Assembly (NCBI GenBank): GCA_022497145.1
Contig: MU385904.1
Location: 1-64,000, forward strand
Length of the DNA stretch: 64,000 nt
From: Rostrohypoxylon terebratum
Taxonomy: Eukaryota > Ascomycota > Sordariomycetes > Xylariales > Hypoxylaceae
Direction: 5' to 3'
Under the pieces are notes generated by a model, which was given only the letters and a program-made list of their open reading frames with translations, did no database searches and was not told where the DNA came from. Below, piece after piece: positions 10,292-22,783 of the stretch. A program made the position numbers and the translations under genes. Position 1 is the first letter of the stretch; each line of letters starts with the position of its first letter.

Positions 10292-12056
10292 TCAATTCAC
10301 CTTGGAAATCTTATAGCCTCCCGGAACCCGCTTCTGGAACACTCCAGTCGGGTCATACTTCATTGATGCTTTTTTCATCTTTTCCACATTCTCCTCACCG
10401 TAACTTCGAAGGGGATCTTGCGACCCATCGCAATAGTTCAGATACAGAAAATCAACTTTCTTACCCAGTGACGTAGCGTATGATTCGACCTCGCTGATCA
10501 TCTTGCTTATCGCAGGTTTACTGACTTTCTCAGACAATTCGACCGTTGCAACTTCGGCTCCAATGACTACCACGACGCAGTCCTCTGTTATCTGCTCGAG
10601 CCCAAGCACATTACCGCCCCGATCAATGGAATTCTGTGTCCACGACGCAAGAAGTGGCTGAAAGACCAAGTTCACGCAAAAATCGTTGTCGGGGATACCC
10701 TTTTTGAGTTCTTCCAACAGAGCTTCAAACGCATCAACGGTTTTGCGCAGAATTCGATGGTCAAGCTTGAATGTAGTGGTCGTCCAGGAATCACTTATCA
10801 AGTAAGTTAGTCGTGGAAAACTGTTGTTTCGCTCAACATGAACTAGATGGGTAATGTAATGAAAATAGAGAACATCCAACTTACTACCTCCTCGATGGAA
10901 AAATGAACTCTGCTACTTTTTTGGCAACCGTTGTCGTTTTTGCGTCTTTCTGTCCAGGGATCTCTATGAACTTCTGCAGGGTCCTCGGATTTTCAACCCC
11001 GTCGAGACTAGTGAAGAGGATATTGATGAAATGCTCTTGAGCGAAGGGTAGGAAAATAAACATCGTGAGGACATGACTATCGGCATTCTTGGCAAGGCTG
11101 TTGGAGAAGTCGATGTAAGCTTCGATGACCTGATTAGTGCAGGCTGGAGAAATGACGGAACTCCCGTCCCAAATTCTACAGTCCTTGAAAGTTTGCATAT
11201 CAAATCGTGTAACTATGCCGAAGTTGTTATGCCCTCCTTTTAGAACGTAGAAGAGATCCGTGTTTGTTGTAGCATTGGCCTCGACTACGCTTCCGTCGCC
11301 CAAAACGACTTCATAATTGACGACCTGATCTATATGGGCAAAATAGGTAAGCATTCGGATTCGTCATCATGAGGGAGGATGTTACTTACCACAACCCCAT
11401 CCATAACGACAGTTATAGTAGGTTATCCCGCCTCCTGTTAATAAGCCTCCGACACCGACCACACCCTCGCGACCACCGGCAACCATCACTCCGTCTTCAA
11501 ACCTTCTAGTTAATATGCTTCCTGCGTAGGAGATATATAATATTATACTTACGCTTCTCTACATCCGCATAGACATCTCTCCATCTACTACCGGGCAATA
11601 TCGATGCAAGTCCTGTTTCTGGGTGATAAGTCGTCCCCTTCATAAGGCCAAGATCGATAGTCACGCCATCCTCGATATTGTTCCCAGATCCCGCATGTGT
11701 CATATGGCCACCGCTACCCCGACATTCACATCCGTCAGTGATATCTATAAAAACGAAACCCATACCTCAGGGTGGCCTTGGGCGGGAGAGCCGTCTATCG
11801 GCCTGGAAGTTGGGCAGCTCACGACTAACCTGCGGATCGCAAACTTGCAACCTTCAATTGCCACCAGAGCCTTGACTATCTTCGAGACCTCGTCCGTGTT
11901 TCGAGGCTGTACGAAGGCCCAAGGTCGCGCACGAGACGAAAATACCCAGTAGGATTCCCGTCGTGCCTCGTAGGCTTGCTGGTCCGGGGTGTACAAGACA
12001 TCCCCCAAGCCGGCTTTTTTCAAGCTAGAGATGGCTGACTGCGCGATAGATTCCAT
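10292..12056 (-). CDS. FAD-linked oxidoreductase, berberine-bridge-enzyme-like
   Basis: Inferred exons: 12056-11830, 11713-11553, 11494-11390, 11329-10888 and 10820-10292, about 487 residues. The junction at 11494 uses an AAG acceptor and yields EKHGVMVAGGREG. The last donor could be 10884 instead of 10887. The FAD-binding PCMH-type domain starts with WAFVQPRNTDEVSKIVKAL. The IRSGGH motif, split across the first intron, supplies the His that normally carries covalent FAD. GVGGLLTGGGIT and YGWGCDQVVNYEVVLGDGS follow. The C-terminal BBE tail is recognisable as YLNYCDGSQDPLRSYG and a final YDPTGVFQ. There is no signal peptide, so it is probably intracellular, unlike many secreted family members. 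The substrate is unknown. The next gene on the same strand is an Old Yellow Enzyme. Confidence 0.85.
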
Positions 12057-12910
12057 AGCGATATTGCTAGGTTAGAAATTGGCCGTGTGAGTGAGAAATC
12101 GAAAGATTGTCCGCTCTTCTTACCCAGGCGCCTATTTATGCATCAGATGGCATAAATCGCCGTTTTCGCCTCCTCGGACCTCTCTCTAGGCCTATTTTCG
12201 GCCGAGTCGTTACGTCGTACATGTGGTAAGCCGGTTACGAGTTACCCAATAATAATACGTTTCATGTTGATGATAAAGGCTATCTCATTAAACTTCAAAA
12301 GAGCCAGAGCGGAGTTTTCCTGCGGTCAGCTTATGCTATGCTGGAGCAGATGTACTGCCTGGGCTAGGTCTAGATCACTAGCAAGTGATAGCCGGTGATG
12401 GACATTATTTCAGCTCCATGATCAAAACCATATTTACCTGTCTCCCTAGGAAGTTGGCTCAAATCAATCCATAGGCATACATCATATCGTACAGATGGCC
12501 TATAACGGATAAGCCAGATCATGCGAACAGAAGCCAAGGCATCTGATCCGCGGACTAAATGTCATAACGTTAACAAATGGAAACTTCCAAGGTTACTCCA
12601 GAAGCCTGATATAGGCAAAGTGTGGCGTCTTATCCAATGGTGAGCACAATCACATTCGAAACCCTGGGGTCTCAACCACCGCGACAAGATATAAGATTAT
12701 AAAAAATCTCAGAACACGACCCTGTGCCTATACCATTTGCATACCACACGAACAGATTATATGGATGAATCCTGAAAGTATCCCACGATGGTACAGTCCT
12801 CGCTCATGAGTTAGCTTTACAGAATTATGTTCGTCCAGGGAACGCAGACCGCAAAGTCCCGCCCAATCGCTCGCCTCAACAAAAATAGTATCTTCAGCAG
12901 ACGACCACGC
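12057..12910. other. intergenic: BBE-oxidase upstream and OYE downstream
   Basis: About 850 bp without a supported gene. No clear promoter box or repeat stands out. Confidence 0.4.
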
Positions 12911-14438
12911 TTAGTTTGGCACCTCCCCGCTCTCATAACTCGGATAGTCGATGTATCCAACACTGTTATCCTCCAGCGGCCCATAGAACGTCGAGCGATC
13001 GTAGGGCGAAAGCGGCAACCCGCGGCGCAGCCTCTCGACTAGATCGGGGTTACTGATGAAGTAGCGCCCGCACACCAAGGCATCGTAAGCACCGCTCTCC
13101 AGGACGCCCCAAACGTTCTGATCGTTCCACCCGCCGCCGGAGAAGAAAGGGGTGTCGCCGAAGATCTTGCGAAAGGGGTCGAGACTGATATCGGGCAGGC
13201 CCCAGGAGTCGAGGAACTTCTGCTTCTCGGCCTCGGTGTAGATCTGCTCGAAGCGCGGCTCGATGAAGCTGACGTAGGAGAGCTTGGGGTGGCTCGCCTT
13301 GATCCCCCGGCAGAGGTGGCTCCACGTCTCCAGGCGCTGGGTCCCGCGCGCTTGGTTGTAGAGGCCGAAGGGCGAGAGACGGATGGAGAGGTTCTCCTGC
13401 CCGACGACCTTGGCGAGCTCGTCCATCAGCTCCAGCACGAACTTGCAGCGCTTTTCGGGCGTGCCGCCATACTCGTCTGTGCGGCGGTTTATGTTGGAGC
13501 TGAGGAATTGCTCGGGGAGGTACCCGTTGGCGCCGTGGACTTCGACCCCGTCGAAGCCGGCTTGAAGGGCTAGTCTTGCGGCGTTGCAGTAGTCTTGGAT
13601 CGTGCTTTTGATCTTGGGGATTGTCATCTCAATCGGGGGATAATCTACCAGCTTGACTTGTTGAGTGCTATGAGGCGGAGGGTACGCTGTCGATCTCATG
13701 TTAGCATGTGGCATGCGGCGTTAATGTATACATACATGAGATGTCGGGGTTCAATGGCTCAGAAGATCAGGAGTCCCCCTTTTGAAGCCACGACTTCAAA
13801 AACGATATCCCCACGCTATGAGGGCGAAAAAGTACATGCGGTAAAGGCTTTGAATGGACATACCATAGAAGTCATCTGGATCATCCCACGGCGTGCTGGA
13901 GGGGCATAAGATTGGTGTACCTGTGACACCAAAAGTCAGATTAAGAGGGAACACAGAGCCTTATCGAGCTCAAAATAGCGACCGACCTGTAAGGTGAGGA
14001 ATATTTGCCCTTCCAGAATGCCATAGCTGGGCATAGATATAACCGCCCTTGGCATGGACAGCATCGACGACCTTTTTCCAACCTTCCGCATGCTCTGGGG
14101 TGAAAAGGCCAGCTACTCCCGGCATACCATTACCCTAAAGATCAATCGTTAAAAATGATCGCGAAGATATATATACAAGTAATGGTTCTTACTTCGAGGG
14201 AAGGAGGAAGAGCCTCTGTGATCAGGAGACCTCCGTCCGTAGCCCGCTGAGAATAGTACTCAACCATGAGATCATTTGGTACCCATATCCGATTCGGCTT
14301 TTCCGGGGTCGATTCGGAATACGGAGTGCCCCGGTTTCTTGTCAGCGGGGCAAGCACGACGCGATGCTTTAGAGTGATCTTGCCGTCGGCAATACTCAGG
14401 GGTTGGAAAAGCTTGGACTGCGATCGATCGGAAGCCAT
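12911..14438 (-). CDS. NADH:flavin oxidoreductase, Old Yellow Enzyme family
   Basis: Exons 14438-14193, 14134-13987, 13920-13864 and 13686-12911 give 408 residues, the usual OYE size. The introns are 58, 66 and 177 bp with GT..AG ends. The FMN-binding TIM barrel is complete: LFQPLSIADGKITLKHRVVL at the N-terminus, APLTRNR with the Thr that tunes FMN, LWHSGRAN, and then VEVHGANGYL, whose His and Asn bind the substrate carbonyl and whose Tyr is the usual proton donor. The FMN phosphate region GRYFISNPDLVERL lies near the end. The family reduces activated alkenes, using NAD(P)H through FMN. The physiological substrate cannot be read from sequence. The adjacent FAD oxidase could share a pathway, but no synthase or transporter is nearby to support a cluster. 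Confidence 0.9.
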
Positions 14439-16042
14439 CTCTATCGTTTACGTCTCAAATATATGTATTCATGTTATATATGATACATGAGAATGCTGTA
14501 TACATTTGAAACCATGGTGCCTTAAATATGTGCCCTTTCAAGGCTATTATCGTGCCAAGAGAGTGGGTATTGGATCAATTCCCGAGAACGGGATGGGTGC
14601 CATTTACGTACACAAGCCTACAATCCGCCTTAGTGATATTAGTCACTTGTTACTATCGACCAATGGAGACCGTGAGGGTTGTGGTATTATTATGGAGTGA
14701 ATATTCGGTCAGGTTCATTGCCGACGGTGATATCGGGGATAGTGGGCGTGTGGTGAGGAAAGGAGGCATGCGAGTGGAGTGGAGTGGATAGGTAGTTGCA
14801 ACGGCGCAATGTTATAGTAACATTCCGATTAACCCCAATCGGCATATAATAAGGTATTGTGTCGTTAGAAGCTGGGGTAAATTCAGGAACTATGAGGGTA
14901 AATGATTTCACGATCATAGTATCACGAATGAGTGAGATTACACCTATATTCACTAAGTACATATATATGTTCAATTGCTGAACACCTACTTCATACATTA
15001 TATGAAAACTATGAGCATAAATCGTTTTTCAACTTATTCTGAACTCTAACTGATATGGTGGGTGCGTACTAGGTAGGTATGTGTGTATAGTTCCCGGGTC
15101 TCACGAACAATTAGAGAAGCCTTCATATGAGATACAATTTCTAGGTTTCTTCGGTGTTTTCACCCTTCAATAAAGCATCATCGATCAGATCATTCATAAA
15201 TGAGCTACGGCACCTAGCTGTATTCTCGAGTGTCATTTCTATAGTAAAATCATACACTTAATCTTTTTACATGTAGAATAACTATGAGAATAGGTGATCG
15301 CTTACGAGTCGGGGCGTCTCAGTTTCACTCAACAGTTTCAACTACCCGAGATTTGTCAGATTTGATAGCAATACCATAACAACAACTTTAATAACCGTGG
15401 CGCTTTCCGGCCAGTGGACGTATATGTATGAGATGAGAAACAATTCATAGTATAGTTCTCGCCTTGTATAATAAATCAGAGTTCTCACGATGTTGAAATA
15501 ATTTCATTTATGCAGGTACTGTGCTATATTCGCTTTCGGGGGTGTTAGTGCTTTAGGTTTAAAAAACAACCAATTCCTAAACCCCAGCCAAGTCTGATAC
15601 ACAATTGACGCGTTTTCTAACTCGACCTGAGATTGCCCGTCATGCCACTTTGTGCAGCATGTTCTAGCAGTCCGTACTATTTGAATGATAGTGTGTTGTG
15701 TTGTATTCTGTTCCATCAATTGGTCGACTTGGAAAGGGCAGTATTAAGGTATGCTGTACCATACCTAGTAGGTGGATGACCTGACTATTACAGGGGTTTC
15801 AAGATGACCTGACCTTACCCTTCCAACTTGAAGAACAGAATGCCTGACCATTACTAGATAATAGTCGACCACTACTAGATAATAATAGATACAGCAACAC
15901 GATATCCACTTTACGACGCGCAAATAAAACATTTGGCCCCTCACGATGTCGATTGACCGTTGTTCGATAAAATTGAATCATGTCTTTTCTCAATTTGCGA
16001 GGAAAGTAGTGAAACATCCCAACTACCAGCGCCAATCACGAT
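14439..16042. other. AT-rich intergenic region
   Basis: About 1.6 kb with no supported gene. It is visibly AT-rich, especially 14.8-15.5 kb. Short direct repeats occur near its end (TACTAGATAATA at 15852 and 15873, and a repeated GATGACCTGA just before). Confidence 0.5.
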
Positions 16043-18612
16043 ATGGAAGCTGTTCACGACGAAGTTACAGCGAGAGATGCAAAGGCGACATTGCTTGAAG
16101 CCATTGAAAAAATTCCATCGCAAACCGAGAATTCATCAGGTAATCAGCCTAAGGATCTTGAAGATGCCATTCGGAAATGGGTTTCAAGTGCTCGGGAAGT
16201 ACAGGGTCAGACTGGCGAGCTGCTCTACCGACTTCAGGGCTCTTCAAGAACGTGTCTCTACAAAGAAAGTCTACCAGCTCACACACTTCTATCAGAGGCT
16301 GACCTGGCGCGATTTCGTCGCCTCCAAAGTCTTGAGGCGCGGTGCCATTTCAATGTCTTCATAGCCAATGTAGAAAAGCGAGAAAGTGGAATCGCCAATA
16401 GGAACTGGAGTCGCGCATACTCTGATGGTGAAGATGAGTTTTACCGGTGTCCGGGCGGCCACTTTGTAGAGACGGATTGGACTTCACGAATCGTGCTCTC
16501 TGATGGAAGCGACCTGAAGACGCCACATATCTTGCGCATGGAACCCGAAAGCGATATTCTCACAGAAGCAGACCTTAACACGACATCAACGTGTTCTGCC
16601 GGTAAGAGGCTCCCGCAGGTTTGTTCGAGCGATTTCCAAACTTACCTACTCTCACTTTTGCTAACTCAACTAGTGGCTTAAAATCACCCGACGCTATAGG
16701 TCATTAGTTAGTGCTGTCAGAAGCAATCCTAGGCTTTAGACACAAGTGACTAACGTTCTATTTTCCAAGGCCCTGTTGATGATCCCTCAAAGAATCACAA
16801 CTACTTACTTTCTGAAAAACTCGATGCGTCGTAGTGATGAAAAAATAGCCGACTTGTTTGAATATTTTTTATCGAAATGTTCCAGTTCCGAAAGCGACGA
16901 CGAGGTCTTGAAGACGTTGACTCGATTGTGCGAATTAACCTTCTGCGCAGAAACTTCGTTCAAAAACAGTACAATCATTCCCGAACAGATCATCATCAAA
17001 ATCTTCGAGACAGTGTTTAGACGTCAAAGTCAACCCTTGTTCGATCTGGTGTGGAACAATTATACCACCGAATATTCACCTCAATTCTTCTCATGGATAT
17101 TACCTAGGTTCAGGGACTCTTCTATGTTGTCCCTCCCCACATTGATCTTGTCGTGAGTAGCCCCAAGTATTCGAGTTTCTCTGGGTTGATGTTAACTACC
17201 TATGTTAGTCTCGATCGTTCCATATTCGCTCAGAACACCCTTGGCGAGCGGTTCAAGTTCATTCGAAGCTTGAGTGATGCTGACAACAAGCTGCCAAAAG
17301 AATTAGAACCACATGTTTTTAATCTTTTTGACAATATGGTCGGTCTCTGCTGCCAGCCCGCGCTATCGGAGCAAGATGCAGAAGTTTTCGTCTCGATTGC
17401 TTGCTGTTATCGGGGTTACGAGTGGCTGATGAAAACGTGCGTCCCCTGTTCCCAGGTATCTTCTATGGAGGTCTAATACGAAATAGCATCAGCCCTTTCG
17501 TTCGTAAGAAGCATGAGAATGCCACATTTATTCTGAGACTCTGTTGGGAGTTGTATGTGAGCGTTACGCAGGATAAATTGCAGGCACCTAATGCAATCGA
17601 CTGGCTCAAAACCACCATCAGTTCCATCATCTCGCGCCTCGACGTAAGGAAACATCTTGCTGATGCGAATGGATTTCAGGCTTGGAAAGAAGGCCGAGGA
17701 ACCCAACACGTACGATCGCAAGGACCAGCACCAGCACCAGCCACGAGCCAAACATTCCTCAATCTATGTACCCTTCTATTAAATTTGGGGATGGAAGAGG
17801 CTTTGCATACCCTAGCAGAGAAGCTCATCATCTGTCAAAGAGAAATCAATCTCACTCTTCTTGTTCCCTTCGCCGGCTGTCTTATTAACGCTCTATAGAA
17901 CCAATCACCTCTGGGGGATCCTATGCTGCCATTGCTAGCCAGGACAATTATCGTAGAATTCTGGAACGGATACGTTATTCCGGAGAAGCCAATCTGGCAA
18001 GGACCGCCTTCCGCGACGCAGTCAGACGACTATGAGTTGGCCTATTCCACCTATGAAACCCAGGTGGCTGATGTCAAGACTCAGTTGGCAGAAATCAATC
18101 AGCAGAAACTGCTGCAAGTGTTAGGACCAGCTGACTACCGCTGCATCACTGGAAAGAACCCAGCCCTCGTTGAGAATTGCCGGCGCGCCGATTCCATGCA
18201 GCTTCTCGTCCATGGTACTTCGCAGATACCGGTCCACCAAGGCCCGTACACAGCATCAAATAACGCAGTAAATCAAGGACAGGTGGCTGTCGGTACGTCG
18301 ACTTCGCATATGCAGCTTCCCGCCTCTCATCCGACCAACCCGACCAACCCGACGCAGCTACCCGCTTCCAATCCAGCCTAAGAACGGAACAGATCGGGAC
18401 CGCCAGCGCAAACAAATCAACAGGTTAATCCGTCGCACTCTCAAGTTGTTCCGGAGCGGGCGCCCCTTACGTCATTTCCTCAGAACCGGGCTTGGGCCTC
18501 GGGACCGAGGGCTGGACGAAATGAAGAGGCGCCTGCGGGCGTTACGATAAAACGAGAACCGGACGACGATCTTGTATTTCTTTGCGAGAGACCGGTGAAG
18601 AAGAGGAGGTGA
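16043..18612 (+). pseudogene. decayed multi-exon fungal gene, unknown product
   Basis: The coding trace runs from ATG 16043 to a TGA at about 18610-18612. Introns with intact GT..AG and CTAAC/TTAAC signals are visible at 16619-16673, about 17153-17208 and about 17437-17488, and possibly 16707-16769. Yet the frame breaks. After LINAL a TAG at 17896-17898 stops the frame, while the neighbouring frame reads on as EPITSGGSYAAIASQDNYRR before the first frame resumes as VEFWNGYVIPEKPIWQGPP. A similar switch is likely near 16770-16840, between a frame reading NHNYLLSEKLDAS and one reading SDEKIADLFEYFLSK. A TAA at 18379-18381 is followed in frame by clearly coding sequence ending IKREPDDDLVFLCERPVKKRR, though an intron could remove that one. 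The content is helical and Cys-poor. It resembles the middle and C-terminal part of large uncharacterised fungal proteins. Confidence 0.55.
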
Positions 18613-19052
18613 TTCCTGAGTTGTATCTTGTACTTGTAGAATGAATTTGTGCGATAGTGAGTTTCGGTGGTAGAATTTGAATACCTCCCATCACCTAATG
18701 TTGAGATTGTTGAGCGAGCTCTTAGCTGGATCCAATAGCGAGTAAGGCTTTGCCAAGCAAATTTGGGTACCCAGGCTGGTTTTATAGAAACATACACTTA
18801 GATCCCATAGGATTTCACAATCCGGCGTTGTATCACCAGATGAATAATGGAAGATAGGTTTTACATAATCTGTCATGCCTAAAGATCTATGTGTATGTCT
18901 ACCACCAGCTGAGGGCGTCTGAATGTCAAATATGTCTAGGTACTTGATCATGCTCTAGTGCGTGTTAGCGTTCTATCAGCAAGGTTTGAACATCCTTCTC
19001 TCTATCTTGAGGCATAATCCTGATATCCTCATGAATCATAATTACCCGGCCA
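18613..19052. other. intergenic between converging genes
   Basis: It holds the 3' flanks of the decayed gene and the nucleoside hydrolase. An 86-codon minus frame at 18691-18951 has no recognisable features. Confidence 0.4.
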
Positions 19053-20625
19053 TCAATTCGCGGGCTTGGCTAGTATCTTCTGGTTTGCCTGATCGGCTTT
19101 CTCGCAACACTCCTCGATAACCTTCCAGAAAAGCGGGATATCTAAGCCACGAGGTATGCGCACACCCTCGCTCCCAGGAGGCAGCAGCTTCACGATCGTG
19201 CGACCCGTCTGCGTTCCGTGCTCCCTGGCATCGTCAAGCGTGCCCTCCGTCACCACCTCGACAGAAAAGCGCTCTCTGCGGTTCTTCCCCTCAGGGCTCT
19301 TGACATCGTAGTCGTAGAACGGGATCTCGTGCTCCGTGCCCGTCAGTATAGCCGCCACGGCCAGCGGATCGTGGAGCGGCGGGCCTTCCGTGATACCGAA
19401 CTTTTCGCTACCCACGCATTAGTCTCAGTCTCAGTCTCTTGAGAAAAAAAGGGGGGGTGAAAGTAAACTCACCGATAAGCCCCCGCAAAGAAATTCAACA
19501 GCTCGACCAACATAACCCTCAAATCCGAGCGTCCCCTACCCTCCCTCGGGCGCCCCTCCCTCCCCCTCTCCGTCGGCGGCCCATAAAGCAACAACTCCTG
19601 GACCTCCTTCGTCGCGAGCACCAAGTGCGTCAGATCGAGCGGCACCAGCGTCAACTTCGCGCTCACCACGGGATCCCTGAAGATCGCATCCGCGGCCTCG
19701 GGATCGATTAACACGTTGAACTCCGCCCATTGGGTATAGTTCCCGATGCGGGGCTTGCCGTCGACGACGCCCATGACGGCGCTGGTGAAGCCGTCGCCGA
19801 CGCTGCCGCCCATCACCGTGAGCCCCTTGATGTGCGCTTTCAGGTCCGGGTGCGCGGCGAACAGCGCCGCCACGTTGGTCAGCGCGCCCGTGGCCGAGAT
19901 CCACGCCGTGCCGGGCGCGCACGCGCGCAGCGCTCGGGCCATGGCGTCCACGGCGCTCGGGTGGCCTGCTGCCGTGCATTGCGCGAGACGCTCCGGCGGA
20001 GGCGGCGGCAGGAGCGACGTCCCGTCCAGCCCGGATTCACCGTGGATCTCGGTGGCGGGGACCGCGGGCCGGCAGAGCCCGTGGGCCGCGCCGGGGAACA
20101 CGTCCACGTCGCCGTGCTTGCCGATAGCCGCCAGTACGGAGAGCGCGTTGCGCGTCGTCTTGTCGAGCGAGGCGTTGCCGTGCACTGTGCTTAGGCCGAG
20201 CAGCTTGATGCCTGGGTGGTAGGCCGCCAGGAGGATGGCGAAGGCGTCCTGTGGGATTGGTTAGAAATACGCGTGGAAGTCACATGACGGTTTCTGGTAT
20301 GGTGTAATGTTGTGATGATGTGTATGAGGTGTATGAGACGAAGTCCGTGGGGATATCCGGCGGTCGCATGCCGGCCGCGTCTTGGGTAGCAACGTCGCAC
20401 GGAGCCGAAGCCGGTCCCAAGACAAGACAAGATTAAGGCACAGCTGCCCCCAACGCGGGAAACGGACCCTCTAGGATGCGACGTCACGGCGGCGCCGGTG
20501 CAAGGGGTTCGTGATATTGAATATCTATTATCATTGATTGGTTGGTAAAAACAGTGTGGATGAATTCAAAAACTCACATCGTGGCCTGGGTCACAATCTA
20601 ACCAAAGTGGGACGGGTTCCGACAT
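19053..20625 (-). CDS. inosine/uridine-preferring nucleoside hydrolase
   Basis: Exons 20625-20578, 20248-19473 and 19407-19053 give 392 residues. The first exon encodes only 16 residues, MSEPVPLWLDCDPGHD, and joins in phase to DAFAILLAAYHP, rebuilding the DxDPGxDDA calcium-binding signature of the family. The first intron is long for this locus (329 bp). TVHGNASLDKTTRNAL, AALFAAHPDLKAHIKGLTVMGGSV and AEFNVLIDPEAADAIF are typical family blocks. The C-terminal HDPLAVAAIL supplies the conserved His/Asp pair. The enzyme cleaves the N-glycosidic bond of nucleosides to free base and ribose (pyrimidine or purine salvage), probably in the cytosol. An insertion of charged and Pro-rich residues (PPTERGREGRPREGRG) in the second exon is unusual. 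The preferred nucleoside cannot be told from sequence. Confidence 0.9.
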
Positions 20626-21165
20626 ATTTTTTCTTCCTGAAGTCTATTTCTAACTCGATAATTTGACGCGATAATGAGACGCTAAGTTAAGACGTTTACT
20701 ATTGTTCTTAAGTTGAAACTCTTGAAGAATTCTATTGACGTTGGGATTTATTTAGAACGAAGGTTGATTATGAGAAGGTTGGAACTTTAAAGTGGGAATC
20801 TTAGATAGTTGAACTGGAGGTGAGCGGTGGACAGTGGACAGTGAACGGTGAGCGGTGATATGCGCTATACTTTTTGTTTGTGGTGGGACTTTGGCGGGAA
20901 AGGCCGGCGTTGCGATTGACACCGCATATAGTCCCCCTTAGCCCCTTTTGCCCGATTCCCTTATCCATGGAAAGATACAAACCAATTATACAATCATACA
21001 ATCATATCAAATATATACTTCATACATAGGTATGTATCTAGATGTACAGAATATTTGATCACAAAAATGAAACAATATGATTGCATTACCATTATTAATA
21101 TCATTCGTGGTCTTGCTAATAGTAGATGCAAATTTGTTACGAATTTATTCCCGCCAAGACTCTAC
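20626..21165. other. intergenic: nucleoside hydrolase upstream
   Basis: No gene is visible. It contains a short run of GTGGACAGTGGACAGTGAACGGTGAGCGG-like imperfect 7-bp repeats near 20825-20860 and AT-rich sequence next to the RED gene stop. Confidence 0.4.
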
Positions 21166-22783
21166 CTATTCCGCAGCTCGGCGTTTCTCCATCACTCGCA
21201 ACACATCCGCAGCGTTATTGCCGTCTCCCTTCCGCTTCTTTGGTCCCCGCTTGCGCTTAGAACCACCTCCACTGCGACCGTCGTCGTCGCCTTCACGTCC
21301 CCACTCCGATAGTTTGACACTCTTCTCTTCAAAGTCCTCCTCGTCCTCGAATCTACTTGTGCCGAAGCCCATGTCCATATCTTCCGCATCGCGGTCGTTA
21401 GCCTGCAACAGTTTCTTGAGACGTTCTGCTTTCTCTCTAGCTTCCTCGTCCTCCTCATTCGTTGCTTTAGGAATTTGTTTGAGAGATGCGGCTTTCTTGA
21501 AGGCTGCTTGTATTGCCGGATCAGATATGGACGGTGCTTTAAGCGTTTCCGACGATATCAATCCCGTCTTAGAGTCCTTGAAGTAATTTTGTGGTTTTGT
21601 CGTAGATGTTGGCTTAGGTGGAGGAGGCATAGCAGCTTTGTCTTCTGCGCCGGCTTCAGACGGTTGCGCTTTCTTCTCGCCACTTTCCTCATCCTCAGAA
21701 TCTTCTTCCTCTAATCCTGCAAGAGGGTCGTAGTCATCACCGACGTCATCGAAGATATTAACATCTTCATCTTCCAACTCTTCCATCTTCTTTCTGTATT
21801 GTTCTGGAACTTCCATACCAAGTGGTTTTGCGTTCTTGTCAGGCATCATCATATCCGCGGCTTTAGGTATCTCTTCAGCGGTAGGTTGAGTCTTTCGCAC
21901 TTTGCGCTTCTCATTGCCATCCTCATCCACGACAATTAGTACCTCTCTGCCTTTGTTGTCTCTTTCTATTCTCGAACCGGGTGTCTTCGTGCCAATCTTC
22001 TTGAATTTCGAACCCAGACCGGTATCTTCTTTTGCTTTTGCAGCTTCTCTCGCAGCTTTCATTTCGGCTAGGATCTGGTCTCGCGTTCGCTTCTTCGATG
22101 GATTTAAGGGGGCCGTTGATAGTTGGCCCTTCTTTTTAGATTTCTCTTTTGTGACTGTGGTGACTTCCTCTTCCGCTAGTTTGTCCAACTCTTCGTCGAA
22201 ATCTGGCTCCTCTTCGGCTTCTTCCTCTTTCGCGTCACCGTCGCTGTTGCCGTAGACATCTTCTCCCTTTCGTATTCTCTCGAGAAGTTTAAAGTCGAGG
22301 CCTTTTATCAAATGAGTACTGGATAGGTCTCCGCCAGCGATCTGACTCCGGAGCTTATCGAAGGTTTCTTGATCGATCTCTTCTTTCTTCAAAGACTCTT
22401 CCAGTGCTTTTATCCGTGCCGCTCGTTCATCTTCCTCTTCGGCGGTCCTATTTCGAGCGCGGTCGACATATCCCTCTGCTAGTTTGCTGCCTTTCGGATC
22501 GTACGACTTGAATTTTTTAGGTTGTCTCTGGTCTTTGCTTTGGTCTGCCAACTGTCGCGCGAAATCGGTTTTATGGAGACCAACTGAGCGACTACATTAG
22601 TTAATAATGCAGGTATGTAGCTAGATGAAATTAGTAGACTTACGGTGTCATGGGAATACTCGATCTCTGTCTAGACCCGAGAGATACTCCCCTCGGAGTG
22701 GCTGCACCTGGCGATGCGCCATTGCGGTCGGAAGGTTTAGGGGTGTTGGCGCCAACCAGGCGACGAAACTGTTCGTTATTCAT
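21166..22783 (-). CDS. RED/IK-like splicing factor
   Basis: Exons 22783-22644 and 22591-21166 (52-bp intron) give 521 residues. The N-terminus MNNEQFRRLVGANTPKP leads to FARQLADQSKDQRQPKKFKS and then DPKGSKLAEGYVDRARNR, the conserved RED N-terminal block. GLDFKLLERIRKG follows. The rest is strongly acidic and basic low-complexity sequence, including a conserved NIFDDVGDDYDPL and a C-terminal Lys/Arg nuclear localisation-like patch (KRKRGPKKRK). RED is an established component of the spliceosomal B complex in animals and filamentous fungi, and is absent from budding yeast. It is expected to be nuclear. The start was placed at the ATG before NNEQF because this opens the family block. It is head-to-head with REV1, sharing 549 bp. 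Confidence 0.88.

Noticed and set aside
10292..14438. Full secondary-metabolite cluster
   Set aside because: Only two redox enzymes are present. No polyketide, peptide or terpene synthase, P450, or pathway transporter is in the window.
18691..18951. 86-codon minus-strand frame
   Set aside because: No recognisable motif or conserved block. It is between two converging 3' ends.
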